A stretch of DNA of 40,309 nucleotides, from positions 1-40,309 of the forward strand of contig JAAYKO010000029.1 of NCBI GenBank assembly GCA_012522345.1, given 5' to 3'. A program made the position numbers and the translations under genes. A model generated the notes under the pieces. It had not been told where the DNA came from, ran no database searches, and saw only the letters and a list, made by a program, of their open reading frames with translations. Of the stretch, positions 1-7,681 are shown one piece after another; positions within the stretch are counted from its first letter, which is position 1, and each line of letters starts with the position of its first letter. The DNA comes from Acholeplasmataceae bacterium. Its GTDB lineage: Bacteria; Bacillota_I; Bacilli_A; Acholeplasmatales; UBA5453.

Positions 1-2
1 AC

Positions 3-1175
3 CTAATCTTGGTCACCTGATTTAAAATTGTAAATTGGTTTAATAACAAACAAAACTTTTATAGTATCTTTAATATTGTCAATTATTTCAGCCATTGACT
101 TATAGGCTCGCGGCGATTCATCAATGGTTGAGATATTAGCAGTCGTGGTGTAAATACCTTTCATGTCTTTTTTTAAATCTTCAACGAGCAAGCTTCTTTT
201 AGCTTCTCTACGACTCATAATTCTCCCTGCTCCGTGAGGACCAGAATAATTCCAGTCAGGGTTGCCTAAGCCAATTCCGAATAAAGAACCATCTCTCATA
301 TTAATCGGAATTAAAACCTTTTCGCCTTTTTTAGCTGAAATGGCTCCTTTTCTCACTATATTGTCATCACCAATATAATTATGAATTGTTTCAAAGCGTT
401 CAATTTCTTTTAATTGAGCATGTTTAATAATTGTATCAGCGATTTTATGACGATTAGCAGAAGCATAAATTTGGCATAATCTCATATCGTGTAAATAATT
501 ATTGCGATCTTCTTTTTCCAAATAAGCTAAAGATTTAGGAATCCCTCCTCGCGCATCAAGCATTTTTAGTGCTTCAGGAATTTTTTCTTGCTCATTATCT
601 TTTATCAATTGTTCAATTACTCTTTGTCTTTCTTGAACTGAGCCCTTTTTCATTTTTGAAATTGCTAAGCGTTGATAAATATCAGCAACCTGTTTACCTA
701 AGTTTCTTGAACCAGTATGGACTACTAAAAAGACTCTGCCGTCATCAGACTTACCTATTTCAATAAAGTGATTTCCGCCACCTAAAGTACCGATAGAAGA
801 TTCTATCCGTCTAATGTTTTTAAGTCGATTATAGACCTTTATCTTTGTTAAATCAAAAGGCATTTCAACAGGTCTCCGATGAATGTTAAAACCTGCTGGT
901 ACATGCTTGTGAATTACATAATCAATTAATGCTAAATCAATATTGTAATCCTCAATTTCAACCGTTAACATCCCGCAACCGATATCTACACCGACTACAT
1001 TAGGAATAACTTTATCACCTAAATCCCCTGTAAAACCCACTACACAGCCAATGCCTAAATGAACATCTGGCATAATTCTTACTTTAGAGTTTTTAAAAGC
1101 TTCTTGACGCATTAAAGTATGGACTTGCTCAAGCGCTTCAGGTTCAATATTGTCAGTAAAAATTTTTAAATCCAC
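3..1175 (-). CDS. rtcB: RtcB family RNA-splicing ligase
   Basis: This 390-residue protein belongs to the RtcB family, which joins RNA 2',3'-cyclic phosphate or 3'-phosphate ends to 5'-OH ends using GTP and Mn2+. Visible family motifs are the metal-binding GVDIGCG (Cys67), LGGGNHFIEI (about 131-140), HTGSRNLG (153-160) and PHGAGR (313-318), where His314 fits the guanylylated histidine. It is shorter than the roughly 480-residue archaeal/human form and matches the compact bacterial type. The start is GTG with a strong AAGGAGGC ribosome site five bases upstream; the stop is TAG at the left edge, so the gene is complete. It lies 49 bp after the GltS gene on the same strand and is probably co-transcribed. 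No Archease or RNA-repair partner is visible. Family assignment is firm; the natural RNA substrate is unknown. Confidence 0.95.
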   Translation of the reverse strand: MDLKIFTDNIEPEALEQVHTLMRQEAFKNSKVRIMPDVHLGIGCVVGFTGDLGDKVIPNVVGVDIGCGMLTVEIEDYNIDLALIDYVIHKHVPAGFNIHRRPVEMPFDLTKIKVYNRLKNIRRIESSIGTLGGGNHFIEIGKSDDGRVFLVVHTGSRNLGKQVADIYQRLAISKMKKGSVQERQRVIEQLIKDNEQEKIPEALKMLDARGGIPKSLAYLEKEDRNNYLHDMRLCQIYASANRHKIADTIIKHAQLKEIERFETIHNYIGDDNIVRKGAISAKKGEKVLIPINMRDGSLFGIGLGNPDWNYSGPHGAGRIMSRREAKRSLLVEDLKKDMKGIYTTTANISTIDESPRAYKSMAEIIDNIKDTIKVLFVIKPIYNFKSGDQD

Positions 1176-1224
1176 TATTAGCCTCCTTCGTGCTTTAAGT
1201 AAATCTCAAATAAGTAATAAAAAA

Positions 1225-2640
1225 TTATTTTTCAGTTAGAGATGGTTTCTCTTTTCCCTTGCGATGTAAAAGAAAGGTAAACAAAATAAAACAAGCAATT
1301 AAAGCGATAAATGACCCCCATAAATAGTACCACTCAGGTAAATAGACAACACCAGTTATTAGTAAAATAGGTGCCCCAAATAAAACTGCAGTTGAAGAAC
1401 CAGTCACTAAATCATCAGCAGCTGGGGTTTTAAAATCAGGATCGATTTCACGGAGTAAGGCGATTCCGTTTGAAGCAGTACCAGTTAAATTGCCAAAAAG
1501 AGTTGCGAAAGCCTCATGCTTATAATCGGGATAGATTTTATAAATTGTATACTTCAAATAAAAGTAAGTTATAAAACCACCGACAGTTGTAATAGCGAGA
1601 AGAGCAACCCAAAGATCGATGCTCGCTAACATCTTAATATCAATTGCCATAATACTGGCAACAATCATATAATCAAAAACAACCCCTGTAATTCTGTTTA
1701 ACATATACTCATTAGTATACTTTCTTTTCATCCAACCAGCTTTTCTAAGGCTATTTAAAATCAGTTTTGCGAGCATTGCGAAGAGCATCCCGAAAATAAA
1801 ATTAAATCCCCAAATTAAACTTTGAAAAGCCGGCACCGTAATTAAAGTTGTTAGTCCTTTAATAAACAAAAAGCTAAAGAAATAAACAACTACTACAAAA
1901 ATAATTTGAATGCTCATTTTATCAATCGCTTCGCTAATTGGAATTTCACCTAAGTCTTCGATAATCTCAGGAGTGACAAGTTGAGATTTTTCTGCCTCTA
2001 CCCGTTTAACCTTTCCTTCTTTAGCGCGCTTGTTAATGTAATAAATACCCGCTACACAAGCCCAGAGTGTTCCAATTGTAGCGACCGATAGGCCAAAAGT
2101 TTTCCCGCCAATAAAGCCGTTTTCTTCAAAAACACCACCGATATTGCCTGCTTGTCCCGGACCTTGGCCAAACCCAAGTGGCAAAAGAATCCCACCAAAG
2201 TTAGCAAGTTTTGTAAAGCTCAAAGCTAAAATAATCGTTAGTCCGAGGCCAATAATGCCTTGGAGTAAATAAGTATTTACAATAACAAGCCCAGTTTTAA
2301 AGGGTCTGCCTTTGATTTCATTGCTGTTTTCTTTTTTTACAGACTTAAGACCCATCGCAATAAACCCTAATGCAATCGTGTGATAAGTAATCGCCTCTAA
2401 AAAAGAATTAGTCAATAAAAAATTCCCATCAATTTTAAGATTTAAACCAAAGATTAAATATTTAATTCCAAGACCGATAAAGCCACCAATAATAGCTGTT
2501 GGAAAAAGTAAATTCCGAAAGAGTTTTATTTTTCTTCTGACAATGTTAGCCAAAAGAAGAATAAGTGAAATAATTCCGATTTGAACAATTGAGTGCCAAT
2601 GACTAAAGTCCGAAGTCTGAAACGCTAAGATTTTGCTCAT
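1225..2640 (-). CDS. gltS: Sodium/glutamate symporter (GltS family)
   Basis: A 471-residue polytopic membrane protein of the GltS family, expected to import glutamate with Na+. It has the two repeated signature segments of the family: a Gly-rich stretch LPLGFGQGPGQAGNIGGVF near residues 155-173 and a second inverted-repeat counterpart GNLTGTASNGIALL followed by DLVTGSSTA near residues 385-415. It is longer than E. coli GltS (about 400 residues), mainly in a charged central loop (about 205-240). ATG start with AGGAG nine bases upstream. The first 38 bp overlap the end of the acyltransferase gene, so the two are translationally linked. Substrate could be another dicarboxylate or amino acid; the family is secure, the substrate less so. 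Confidence 0.88.
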   Translation of the reverse strand: MSKILAFQTSDFSHWHSIVQIGIISLILLLANIVRRKIKLFRNLLFPTAIIGGFIGLGIKYLIFGLNLKIDGNFLLTNSFLEAITYHTIALGFIAMGLKSVKKENSNEIKGRPFKTGLVIVNTYLLQGIIGLGLTIILALSFTKLANFGGILLPLGFGQGPGQAGNIGGVFEENGFIGGKTFGLSVATIGTLWACVAGIYYINKRAKEGKVKRVEAEKSQLVTPEIIEDLGEIPISEAIDKMSIQIIFVVVVYFFSFLFIKGLTTLITVPAFQSLIWGFNFIFGMLFAMLAKLILNSLRKAGWMKRKYTNEYMLNRITGVVFDYMIVASIMAIDIKMLASIDLWVALLAITTVGGFITYFYLKYTIYKIYPDYKHEAFATLFGNLTGTASNGIALLREIDPDFKTPAADDLVTGSSTAVLFGAPILLITGVVYLPEWYYLWGSFIALIACFILFTFLLHRKGKEKPSLTEK

Positions 2641-3814
2641 CTAAAAGTTCTCCTTTTTTATAGAATTGGTAGGTTAAAAAGTAAGCGTAGGGGCTAATGT
2701 TTTGATCTAAAACAAAGAGCCAGGTATCATCTTTATGATAAACTATCAGCTTCTTTTTACCTTGAATAGCGATTGAGCCGATATCAGCAAAATTCATTGT
2801 TAAAACTGAATTGGTTTTTTTCTTCACGAGAAAACTATCTTTTTTTAAAGTTAAGGTTGCTTTACCATATTTTTTCTTTTTATTTTTAATCGTTCTTTCT
2901 AAAAAAATCGAAGTAGTAAAATCCATCTGTTGAGTTTTTTTATAATAAGCAAAAAAACTCTTAATAACTCTTTCATTTAACTCAATTAAAGTTAATTTAT
3001 TATTATTTTGGTCAAGCAAATAACCATCTTCTAAATATTTTAAGGAAAATTCACTACTTCTTGAATAAAGCATATCGCCTACTGTATAGTTTTGAAAAGG
3101 TTCATCAGTTAAGAGATCAATGAAAATTAACCGTTCAAGACCTAAAGCTAAATCTTGGCCTTTAAAAGGGATTTTAGGATCTTGTTGATAAGCATTGACA
3201 TAAAGCTCATTATAAACATGTTGATAAAGTTGTTCATCATTTAATTTATTGTAGTCTTCAGGTTCTAAAATAGATTTTAAATATCCTTTTGATCGACCAC
3301 GTTTTTTATTGACTGCCCAGCGAGGATTAGATAAATAGAGTCCTTCTGTAACGAAGAAAATAACGGGAATTTTTAAAAGTCTAATCAATTTAATAACGCT
3401 GATACCAAATTGTGAAGTTTGACCATCATAAGTTAAATTTCCTTCAGGATAAACACCGATGCTACCACCCTCACTAACAATCTTGCGAGCTTTTCTAATC
3501 GCGACAATATCGTTGACAGACTTAGATTTTTTAATGGGATTAACCGCAAACTTTAAAAGTTTAGAAAGAAATCCTAAGTTGAAGATTTGTTCAGTCGCAA
3601 TATAATAAATATGAAAGGGAAATGAAAGACTCATCAACAGCGGATCAATAGCAACCGTGTGATTTCCCAGTATTAAAAAAGGACCTTGACGTTTAAGTTC
3701 ACGATGTCTTTTACTTTCATAGTTATAGGAGCGCCTCATAAATTTTGCTAGAAATAATCTCGCAATATTAACGATAAAAAGATGACGCCATTTTGTCTCT
3801 TTTTTCTTTCTCAT
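2603..3814 (-). CDS. PlsC-like 1-acyl-sn-glycerol-3-phosphate acyltransferase
   Basis: A 403-residue protein whose first half is a PlsC-type acyltransferase domain. It carries the catalytic HX4D motif as NHTVAID (His52, Asp57) and the substrate-binding YPEGN motif near residues 122-126. Such enzymes acylate lysophosphatidic acid in phospholipid synthesis at the membrane. Ordinary PlsC proteins are about 200-250 residues; here about 180 extra C-terminal residues rich in Lys and Leu have no domain I recognise. GTG at 3817 is immediately followed by ATG at 3814; I choose the ATG because GAGG then lies seven bases upstream. The gene has its own promoter at 3876-3905 and overlaps gltS by 38 bp. 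Acyltransferase fold is firm; exact acceptor is inference. Confidence 0.85.
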   Translation of the reverse strand: MRKKKETKWRHLFIVNIARLFLAKFMRRSYNYESKRHRELKRQGPFLILGNHTVAIDPLLMSLSFPFHIYYIATEQIFNLGFLSKLLKFAVNPIKKSKSVNDIVAIRKARKIVSEGGSIGVYPEGNLTYDGQTSQFGISVIKLIRLLKIPVIFFVTEGLYLSNPRWAVNKKRGRSKGYLKSILEPEDYNKLNDEQLYQHVYNELYVNAYQQDPKIPFKGQDLALGLERLIFIDLLTDEPFQNYTVGDMLYSRSSEFSLKYLEDGYLLDQNNNKLTLIELNERVIKSFFAYYKKTQQMDFTTSIFLERTIKNKKKKYGKATLTLKKDSFLVKKKTNSVLTMNFADIGSIAIQGKKKLIVYHKDDTWLFVLDQNISPYAYFLTYQFYKKGELLDEQNLSVSDFGL

Positions 3815-3875
3815 CACAATTCCTCAAAATTAATAAAATTTATAAATCTTCCAAAACAACGTTTAATGTTAAGTC

Positions 3876-3905
3876 ATTTTATCATAACCAACTACTTTTT
3901 AACAA
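3876..3905 (-). promoter_or_regulatory. Promoter for the acyltransferase-gltS-rtcB group
   Basis: Read on the minus strand, TTGTTA (3900-3905) is followed after 18 bases by TAAAAT (3876-3881) preceded by TG-A, an extended -10. It sits about 60 bp ahead of the acyltransferase start, in the only gap wide enough to drive the three minus-strand genes. Confidence 0.55.
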
Positions 3906-3925
3906 ACAAAAAGGATAATATGTTA

Positions 3926-4192
3926 TTAGTCATTAATTCTTTTAATGTTATATTTTCCCCGCTTCATTTTATAAAAAGATTTGGCTTTGGTTGTTGCTAA
4001 AAGGGCGATTAATTCGCCACAATTGGGACAGATAAGTTCTTGTTGTAGCGGAGTATCAGAAAAATTAATTCGTTCTAAATAAAGTCGTAATAAACGACCT
4101 TTGCCAACCTTTTGATATGACAACAAACTTGTTTTGCAATGTCCACAAGAAACAATTAATGTGTGGCTGCCGGCTATTTTAACTTTTTTCAT
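3926..4192 (-). CDS. Small zinc-ribbon-like protein
   Basis: An 88-residue basic protein with two CxxC pairs, CGHC near residue 16 and CPNC near residue 56, spaced as in a zinc ribbon. No other domain is visible and I cannot name a function. An upstream in-frame TTG at 4204 exists, but ATG at 4192 is preferred because GGGAG lies five bases before it. It begins 12 bp after the stop of the AlkA-like glycosylase gene on the same strand, so the two are probably co-transcribed; a nucleic-acid-related role is possible but unproven. Confidence 0.7.
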   Translation of the reverse strand: MKKVKIAGSHTLIVSCGHCKTSLLSYQKVGKGRLLRLYLERINFSDTPLQQELICPNCGELIALLATTKAKSFYKMKRGKYNIKRIND

Positions 4193-4204
4193 TTTGACTC
4201 CCAA

Positions 4205-4825
4205 TTATAATTTGTTATTTAAATGGCGGTAATATAATTCCCATAAATAAATTGAAGCAACAGTGCCATAAGGGCTATAAAGTTTTTGATAATAGTTAAA
4301 AGCTTCTTTTGAGAGCGTGTCTAGATTATGTAGTAACATCAAACCTCGTTTAATTGCTAAATCAGAATAACTTATAATGTCAGGTTTTAAAAAAGTATGG
4401 ATTAACAACATCTCAACAGTCCACTTGCCGATGCCGTTTAATTTTATTAATTGATTCGAGATTTCTTTAGCACTTAAATTAAAAAGATTAGCTAAATCGA
4501 GCTGTTTAGTTATCACTGAATTTGCAAGTTCTTTAATATAATTTGCTTTTCTAAAAGACATCCCACATCCTTGAATTTGTTTATTTGTAAACGAAGCGAT
4601 ATTTTTTGGCGTAATTTTACCAACCAAAACTGTTAAATTTTGGCGAACGGTATTAGCTGCTTTAACTGATATTTGTTGACTAATTATCGATTCAACTAAA
4701 GCTTTAAAAACATCTCTATCAACAGCTCTTTTGATCAATCCAAATTGAGCGATAATCGCTCCAAGCTTTGGGTCTTTTTTTGTTAAATAATTTATTTCTT
4801 GTTCACCATATTGGATGTATTCCAT
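4205..4825 (-). CDS. DNA-3-methyladenine glycosylase II (AlkA/HhH-GPD family)
   Basis: This 206-residue protein is an HhH-GPD base-excision glycosylase. It shows SIISQQISVKAANTV (about 46-60), the helix-hairpin-helix LNGIGKWTVEML (129-140) and the downstream aspartate in SYSDLAIKRG (Asp155), the expected catalytic residue. It should remove alkylated purines such as 3-methyladenine from DNA. It lacks the N-terminal domain of E. coli AlkA, as is common in the short bacterial forms. It lacks the Cys-rich [4Fe-4S] loop of endonuclease III, which argues against that alternative. ATG start; it is divergent from the GntR gene and leads a two-gene unit with the zinc-ribbon protein. Confidence 0.87.
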   Translation of the reverse strand: MEYIQYGEQEINYLTKKDPKLGAIIAQFGLIKRAVDRDVFKALVESIISQQISVKAANTVRQNLTVLVGKITPKNIASFTNKQIQGCGMSFRKANYIKELANSVITKQLDLANLFNLSAKEISNQLIKLNGIGKWTVEMLLIHTFLKPDIISYSDLAIKRGLMLLHNLDTLSKEAFNYYQKLYSPYGTVASIYLWELYYRHLNNKL

Positions 4826-4867
4826 GTTTGTCCCTCTTTTTTGAAAATAAAACAGCTTGTTTTTGAT

Positions 4868-4873
4868 AGTATA
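4868..4873 (-). promoter_or_regulatory. Extended -10 promoter for the glycosylase gene
   Basis: On the minus strand TG-T-TATACT forms an extended -10 about 45 bp upstream of the glycosylase ATG. A -35 element is not convincing. Low-moderate confidence. Confidence 0.4.
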
Positions 4874-4935
4874 ACATTGTTAAGTAAAATAGCGAAATAA
4901 GATAAGTCAAAATAGAATTTAATGGTAAATTATAG

Positions 4936-4941
4936 TATAAT
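4936..4941 (+). promoter_or_regulatory. -10 element for the GntR regulator
   Basis: A consensus TATAAT lies 33 bp before the GntR start codon. The -35 region is weak. The -10 overlaps the perfect 11-base palindrome TTATAGTATAA (4930-4940), which could be a self-regulatory site but may be chance in AT-rich DNA. Confidence 0.45.
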
Positions 4942-4974
4942 AACAATAACCAGCTTTTGAAAAGGAGTAGCGCA

Positions 4975-5685
4975 ATGCAAATACCACTATATCAAATAAT
5001 TGAAAATGAAATTAAAGAACAAATTCAATCGAAAAAGTTGAAGGAAGGCGATTTAATTCCAAGCGAAAATCAATTGACTGAGATTTATAATGTTTCGCGA
5101 ATGACCGTCAGGCAAGCATTAAATAATTTAGTTAACGATGGTTATTTATATAAGCATAAAGGTAGAGGAACTTTTGTCGCCCCTCGAAAAATTGAAAAAA
5201 GTATCCAAGGCGTGCGTGGTTTTACAGAAGAAATGGAAGGTTTAGGAAAAGTTGTTAGTAGTAAGGTTGTGAAATTCTTAGTCTTAGAACCTTCAGAAGA
5301 GATTAGAGAAAAGTTGTTTTTAAAAGAGGATGAAAAAGCGATTTATGTCGAGCGTATAAGATATGGCGATAAAATGCCAATTTTATTTGAAACTCTTTAT
5401 ATTCCGCAAAATTTATTTAAAGATTTAACTGCCGCTGATATGGAAGAATCATTTTATACTTATATTGAAAAAGAAAAAGGTTATCGGGTCAGTCATTGTG
5501 TTCAGAGTATTGAAGCTCAAATGCCAAAATCTAAACATGCCGAGATGTTGAAAATTAATAAAAACATGCCGGTCTTAAAAATAATTCGCAACACTTTCTT
5601 AAATAACGGTAGACCATTTGAATATGTGATTTCAATTTACCGCTCTGATCAATACCGGTTTGTTCAATATGCATTTAAAGGTTAA
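4975..5685 (+). CDS. GntR/HutC-family transcriptional regulator with UTRA domain
   Basis: A 236-residue regulator with an N-terminal winged helix-turn-helix (about 4-70; VSRMTVRQALNNL is the recognition region and GRGTFVAP the wing) and a C-terminal UTRA ligand domain (about 90-230). This is the HutC subfamily, which includes NagR/YvoA and DasR, regulators that sense GlcN-6-P or GlcNAc-6-P. An in-frame TTG lies at 4957, but ATG at 4975 is preceded by AAAGGAG at normal spacing, so it is used here. It stands at the head of the glycan locus, and a HutC-type GT-N-TA-N-AC operator core sits at the main promoter at 7603-7646. It is therefore the likely repressor of that operon. The effector is inferred to be an amino-sugar phosphate, consistent with NanE in the locus. 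Confidence 0.92.
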   Translation: MQIPLYQIIENEIKEQIQSKKLKEGDLIPSENQLTEIYNVSRMTVRQALNNLVNDGYLYKHKGRGTFVAPRKIEKSIQGVRGFTEEMEGLGKVVSSKVVKFLVLEPSEEIREKLFLKEDEKAIYVERIRYGDKMPILFETLYIPQNLFKDLTAADMEESFYTYIEKEKGYRVSHCVQSIEAQMPKSKHAEMLKINKNMPVLKIIRNTFLNNGRPFEYVISIYRSDQYRFVQYAFKG

Positions 5686-5713
5686 ACGATAGCTTTTATC
5701 GTTTTCTTTTTTT
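5684..5713 (+). terminator. Intrinsic terminator after the GntR gene
   Basis: AAACGATA (5684-5691) pairs with TATCGTTT (5697-5704) over a five-base loop, followed by two T runs (5702-5705 and 5707-5713). It begins inside the GntR stop codon and separates the regulator from the glycosidase gene, which has no obvious promoter of its own. Confidence 0.75.
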
Positions 5714-5754
5714 ATTATAGAGGTTAAGAATGTTGCCAAAAAAAGGGGAAAATT

Positions 5755-7599
5755 ATGCGGAGTAATATTTTAATTAAAAAATTAATAATTGGCTTGCTTA
5801 TTTTATTGGTTGTGCCACTGAGGATAGAAGCTTCTAGTCTGGGCTATCAAGAAAATAATAAAACAGAAACCAACCTCGTAGGCGTAACACATATTAAAGC
5901 TAAAGGAACGACGACGAATGATCATGGAGTGCAAGGGACTCAACACGTTAATGTCTTTAAACAAGGAGAAAATATTGAACTAGTCAATTGGTCTAAAACA
6001 GCTAAAGGGAAAATTGTAATGTCCGATATTTTACAAATCGCCACTGATTTTGAGTTGAAAAATCCTAACTTTAAAGTAATCGCTGGGGTTAATGGTGATT
6101 TTTTCTGGGCTGGAGAGACAATAAGTTCAAATGTAATTTATGATAATCGGATTTTAAACCCGAATAATCATCTTAAATATAGTGCTTTAAAGTTTAATCT
6201 CGATGGACAGTTTGTTTCAGTTATTAAAACGCCAATTCGTCAAAGAAACTATTTTCTTTCTGCATATGATTCAAAGACCAATGCTTTAATTTACTATGAA
6301 CAACTCAAAGGAATTAATTCTTACGCGAAAGCAGAGCCAGAAACTTCGGTTATTATTGATGTTGAAAATCATATTATCGATGAAACTGCAACATATTTCC
6401 AAATTGTAGATTCCACTGTAAGAGTAATCGGTGACCATAGTTTAATTGAAGGGACAATTGGGGAACAGATTACTAGTTTTACTACAGGGCCAGTTTTAAT
6501 GAGTCAAAATGAGGAGTTAATTCAAAAGTTTGTTTTAAAGCCAAAAATTAAAATCCAACGTCCCTTAATGGACTTTGAAGAAGGTCAAATGTTAATCGGT
6601 TTTGGAGAAGAGATTTTGACAGATCAAAAAATAAAAGAATTTGCTCAAATGACTGGTCAAAGTGATCCTGAAAATAGAAGTACTCCTCCCAGAACAGGAA
6701 TCGGTTATGATAGTTCGGGAAAGGCAATTTTGTTTACTGTTGATGGCCGGGGTGCTGGTGGTTCAAAGGGGGTTAATTTAAGAGAGTTTGCGGCGATAAT
6801 GAAATATTATGGTGCAATTGATGGTTTTAATCTTGATGGCGGTGGCTCTACTGAAGCGGTTGTTAGAGAAAACGAAACGCTTGTTGTTGCTAATGTACCT
6901 TCAGAGTTCCCTTTAAGAAAGGTTGCTAATGGGCTGTTGTTTGTCAAAAGGGTGAAACCTTTAACAGTTCAGGTAGAACAAGAAAACCAAAATTTAACTT
7001 TAAATTTGACTGCATTAGACCAATTTGAAAAATTTGAGGTTTTAGCCGACGGTGAAAAAACAACTTATCATGATTTTGTTGCTAAGATTAACCTTGAATT
7101 AGCCAAGAAGGAATATGTTGCTTTAAGTGTTATTGCATATTACCGAGAAGATAATCTTTTAAAGTCAAGTTTAATTTTAAATAAAGCACTTAAAACAAAT
7201 TATGTTGAAACAATTATTTATCCTGAATTTACTGTTGAACACCAGTATTTAAATCAAGAATTAGAAGTTCTAATCAAATATAATGATCCCAATAAAGTTA
7301 TCGATTCGATGCGAGTTTATTTGGAAAAACCAGAGTTAAACTTGCCAGCTTTAATTTATAATGTTTCAACAAGAAGAGTGAGGTTTTCAGCGCTTGAAAA
7401 ACTTGAAGAGCAAGAGATCACTATTATAGTAAAATATATTGATAACACAACGACAGAAATTAAATATCAAATAACAGTTGAAAAAGAGAAAACGAGTCCT
7501 TTAAAGGCGATAATAATTGCTGTTGCTGCAGTAGTAGGTATAGGGGCTTTGGTGGGAGCTGGATTGATTTTTAAAAAATCACGAAAACGGTTACATTAA
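5755..7599 (+). CDS. Exported, membrane-anchored phosphodiester glycosidase (NAGPA family)
   Basis: A 614-residue protein with an N-terminal signal peptide (about 1-27) and a phosphodiester glycosidase (NAGPA, PF09992-type) domain at about 40-400. After that come an Ig-like region and a C-terminal transmembrane helix (about 586-607) followed by KKSRKR. Family signatures seen are GVNGDFF (111-117), RTGIGY (313-318), TVDGR (328-332) and NLDGGGST (359-366). The family includes the mammalian uncovering enzyme that cleaves sugar-1-phosphodiesters, releasing the sugar. Here it should act outside the cell, anchored at its C-terminus. ATG start with AGGGG upstream. It follows a terminator and precedes the promoter at 7603, so its own transcription is unclear. 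A shorter cytosolic paralogue lies at 33809. The exact glycan is unknown. Confidence 0.9.
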   Translation: MRSNILIKKLIIGLLILLVVPLRIEASSLGYQENNKTETNLVGVTHIKAKGTTTNDHGVQGTQHVNVFKQGENIELVNWSKTAKGKIVMSDILQIATDFELKNPNFKVIAGVNGDFFWAGETISSNVIYDNRILNPNNHLKYSALKFNLDGQFVSVIKTPIRQRNYFLSAYDSKTNALIYYEQLKGINSYAKAEPETSVIIDVENHIIDETATYFQIVDSTVRVIGDHSLIEGTIGEQITSFTTGPVLMSQNEELIQKFVLKPKIKIQRPLMDFEEGQMLIGFGEEILTDQKIKEFAQMTGQSDPENRSTPPRTGIGYDSSGKAILFTVDGRGAGGSKGVNLREFAAIMKYYGAIDGFNLDGGGSTEAVVRENETLVVANVPSEFPLRKVANGLLFVKRVKPLTVQVEQENQNLTLNLTALDQFEKFEVLADGEKTTYHDFVAKINLELAKKEYVALSVIAYYREDNLLKSSLILNKALKTNYVETIIYPEFTVEHQYLNQELEVLIKYNDPNKVIDSMRVYLEKPELNLPALIYNVSTRRVRFSALEKLEEQEITIIVKYIDNTTTEIKYQITVEKEKTSPLKAIIIAVAAVVGIGALVGAGLIFKKSRKRLH

Positions 7600-7602
7600 T
7601 TC

Positions 7603-7631
7603 TTGACTAACTGAGATTATTATCTTATAAT
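7603..7631 (+). promoter_or_regulatory. Main promoter of the glycan operon
   Basis: TTGACT (7603-7608), a 17-base spacer, then TATAAT (7626-7631): one mismatch from the sigma-70/sigma-A consensus with optimal spacing. It begins four bases after the upstream stop codon and precedes a run of 18 same-strand genes. A strong core promoter like this needs a repressor, and an operator-like site lies at its start point. Confidence 0.85.
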
Positions 7632-7636
7632 AAACA

Positions 7637-7646
7637 TGTATAGACA
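7637..7646 (+). promoter_or_regulatory. Putative GntR/HutC-type operator
   Basis: TGTATAGACA contains GTATAGAC, an exact match to the GT-N-TA-N-AC core known for HutC-subfamily GntR regulators such as NagR and DasR. It starts six bases after the -10, covering the expected transcription start, where binding would block initiation. The HutC-type regulator encoded at 4975 is the obvious candidate ligand. Confidence 0.6.
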
Positions 7647-7681
7647 AATAAGGGTTTTTTTAAAAAAAGGAGGAAAGTTAG

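Noticed and set aside
7653-7670. T7A7 palindrome before the first operon gene as a terminator
   Set aside because: An A/T-only stem is too weak and lacks GC pairs; it is more likely just the AT-rich spacer before the ribosome site.
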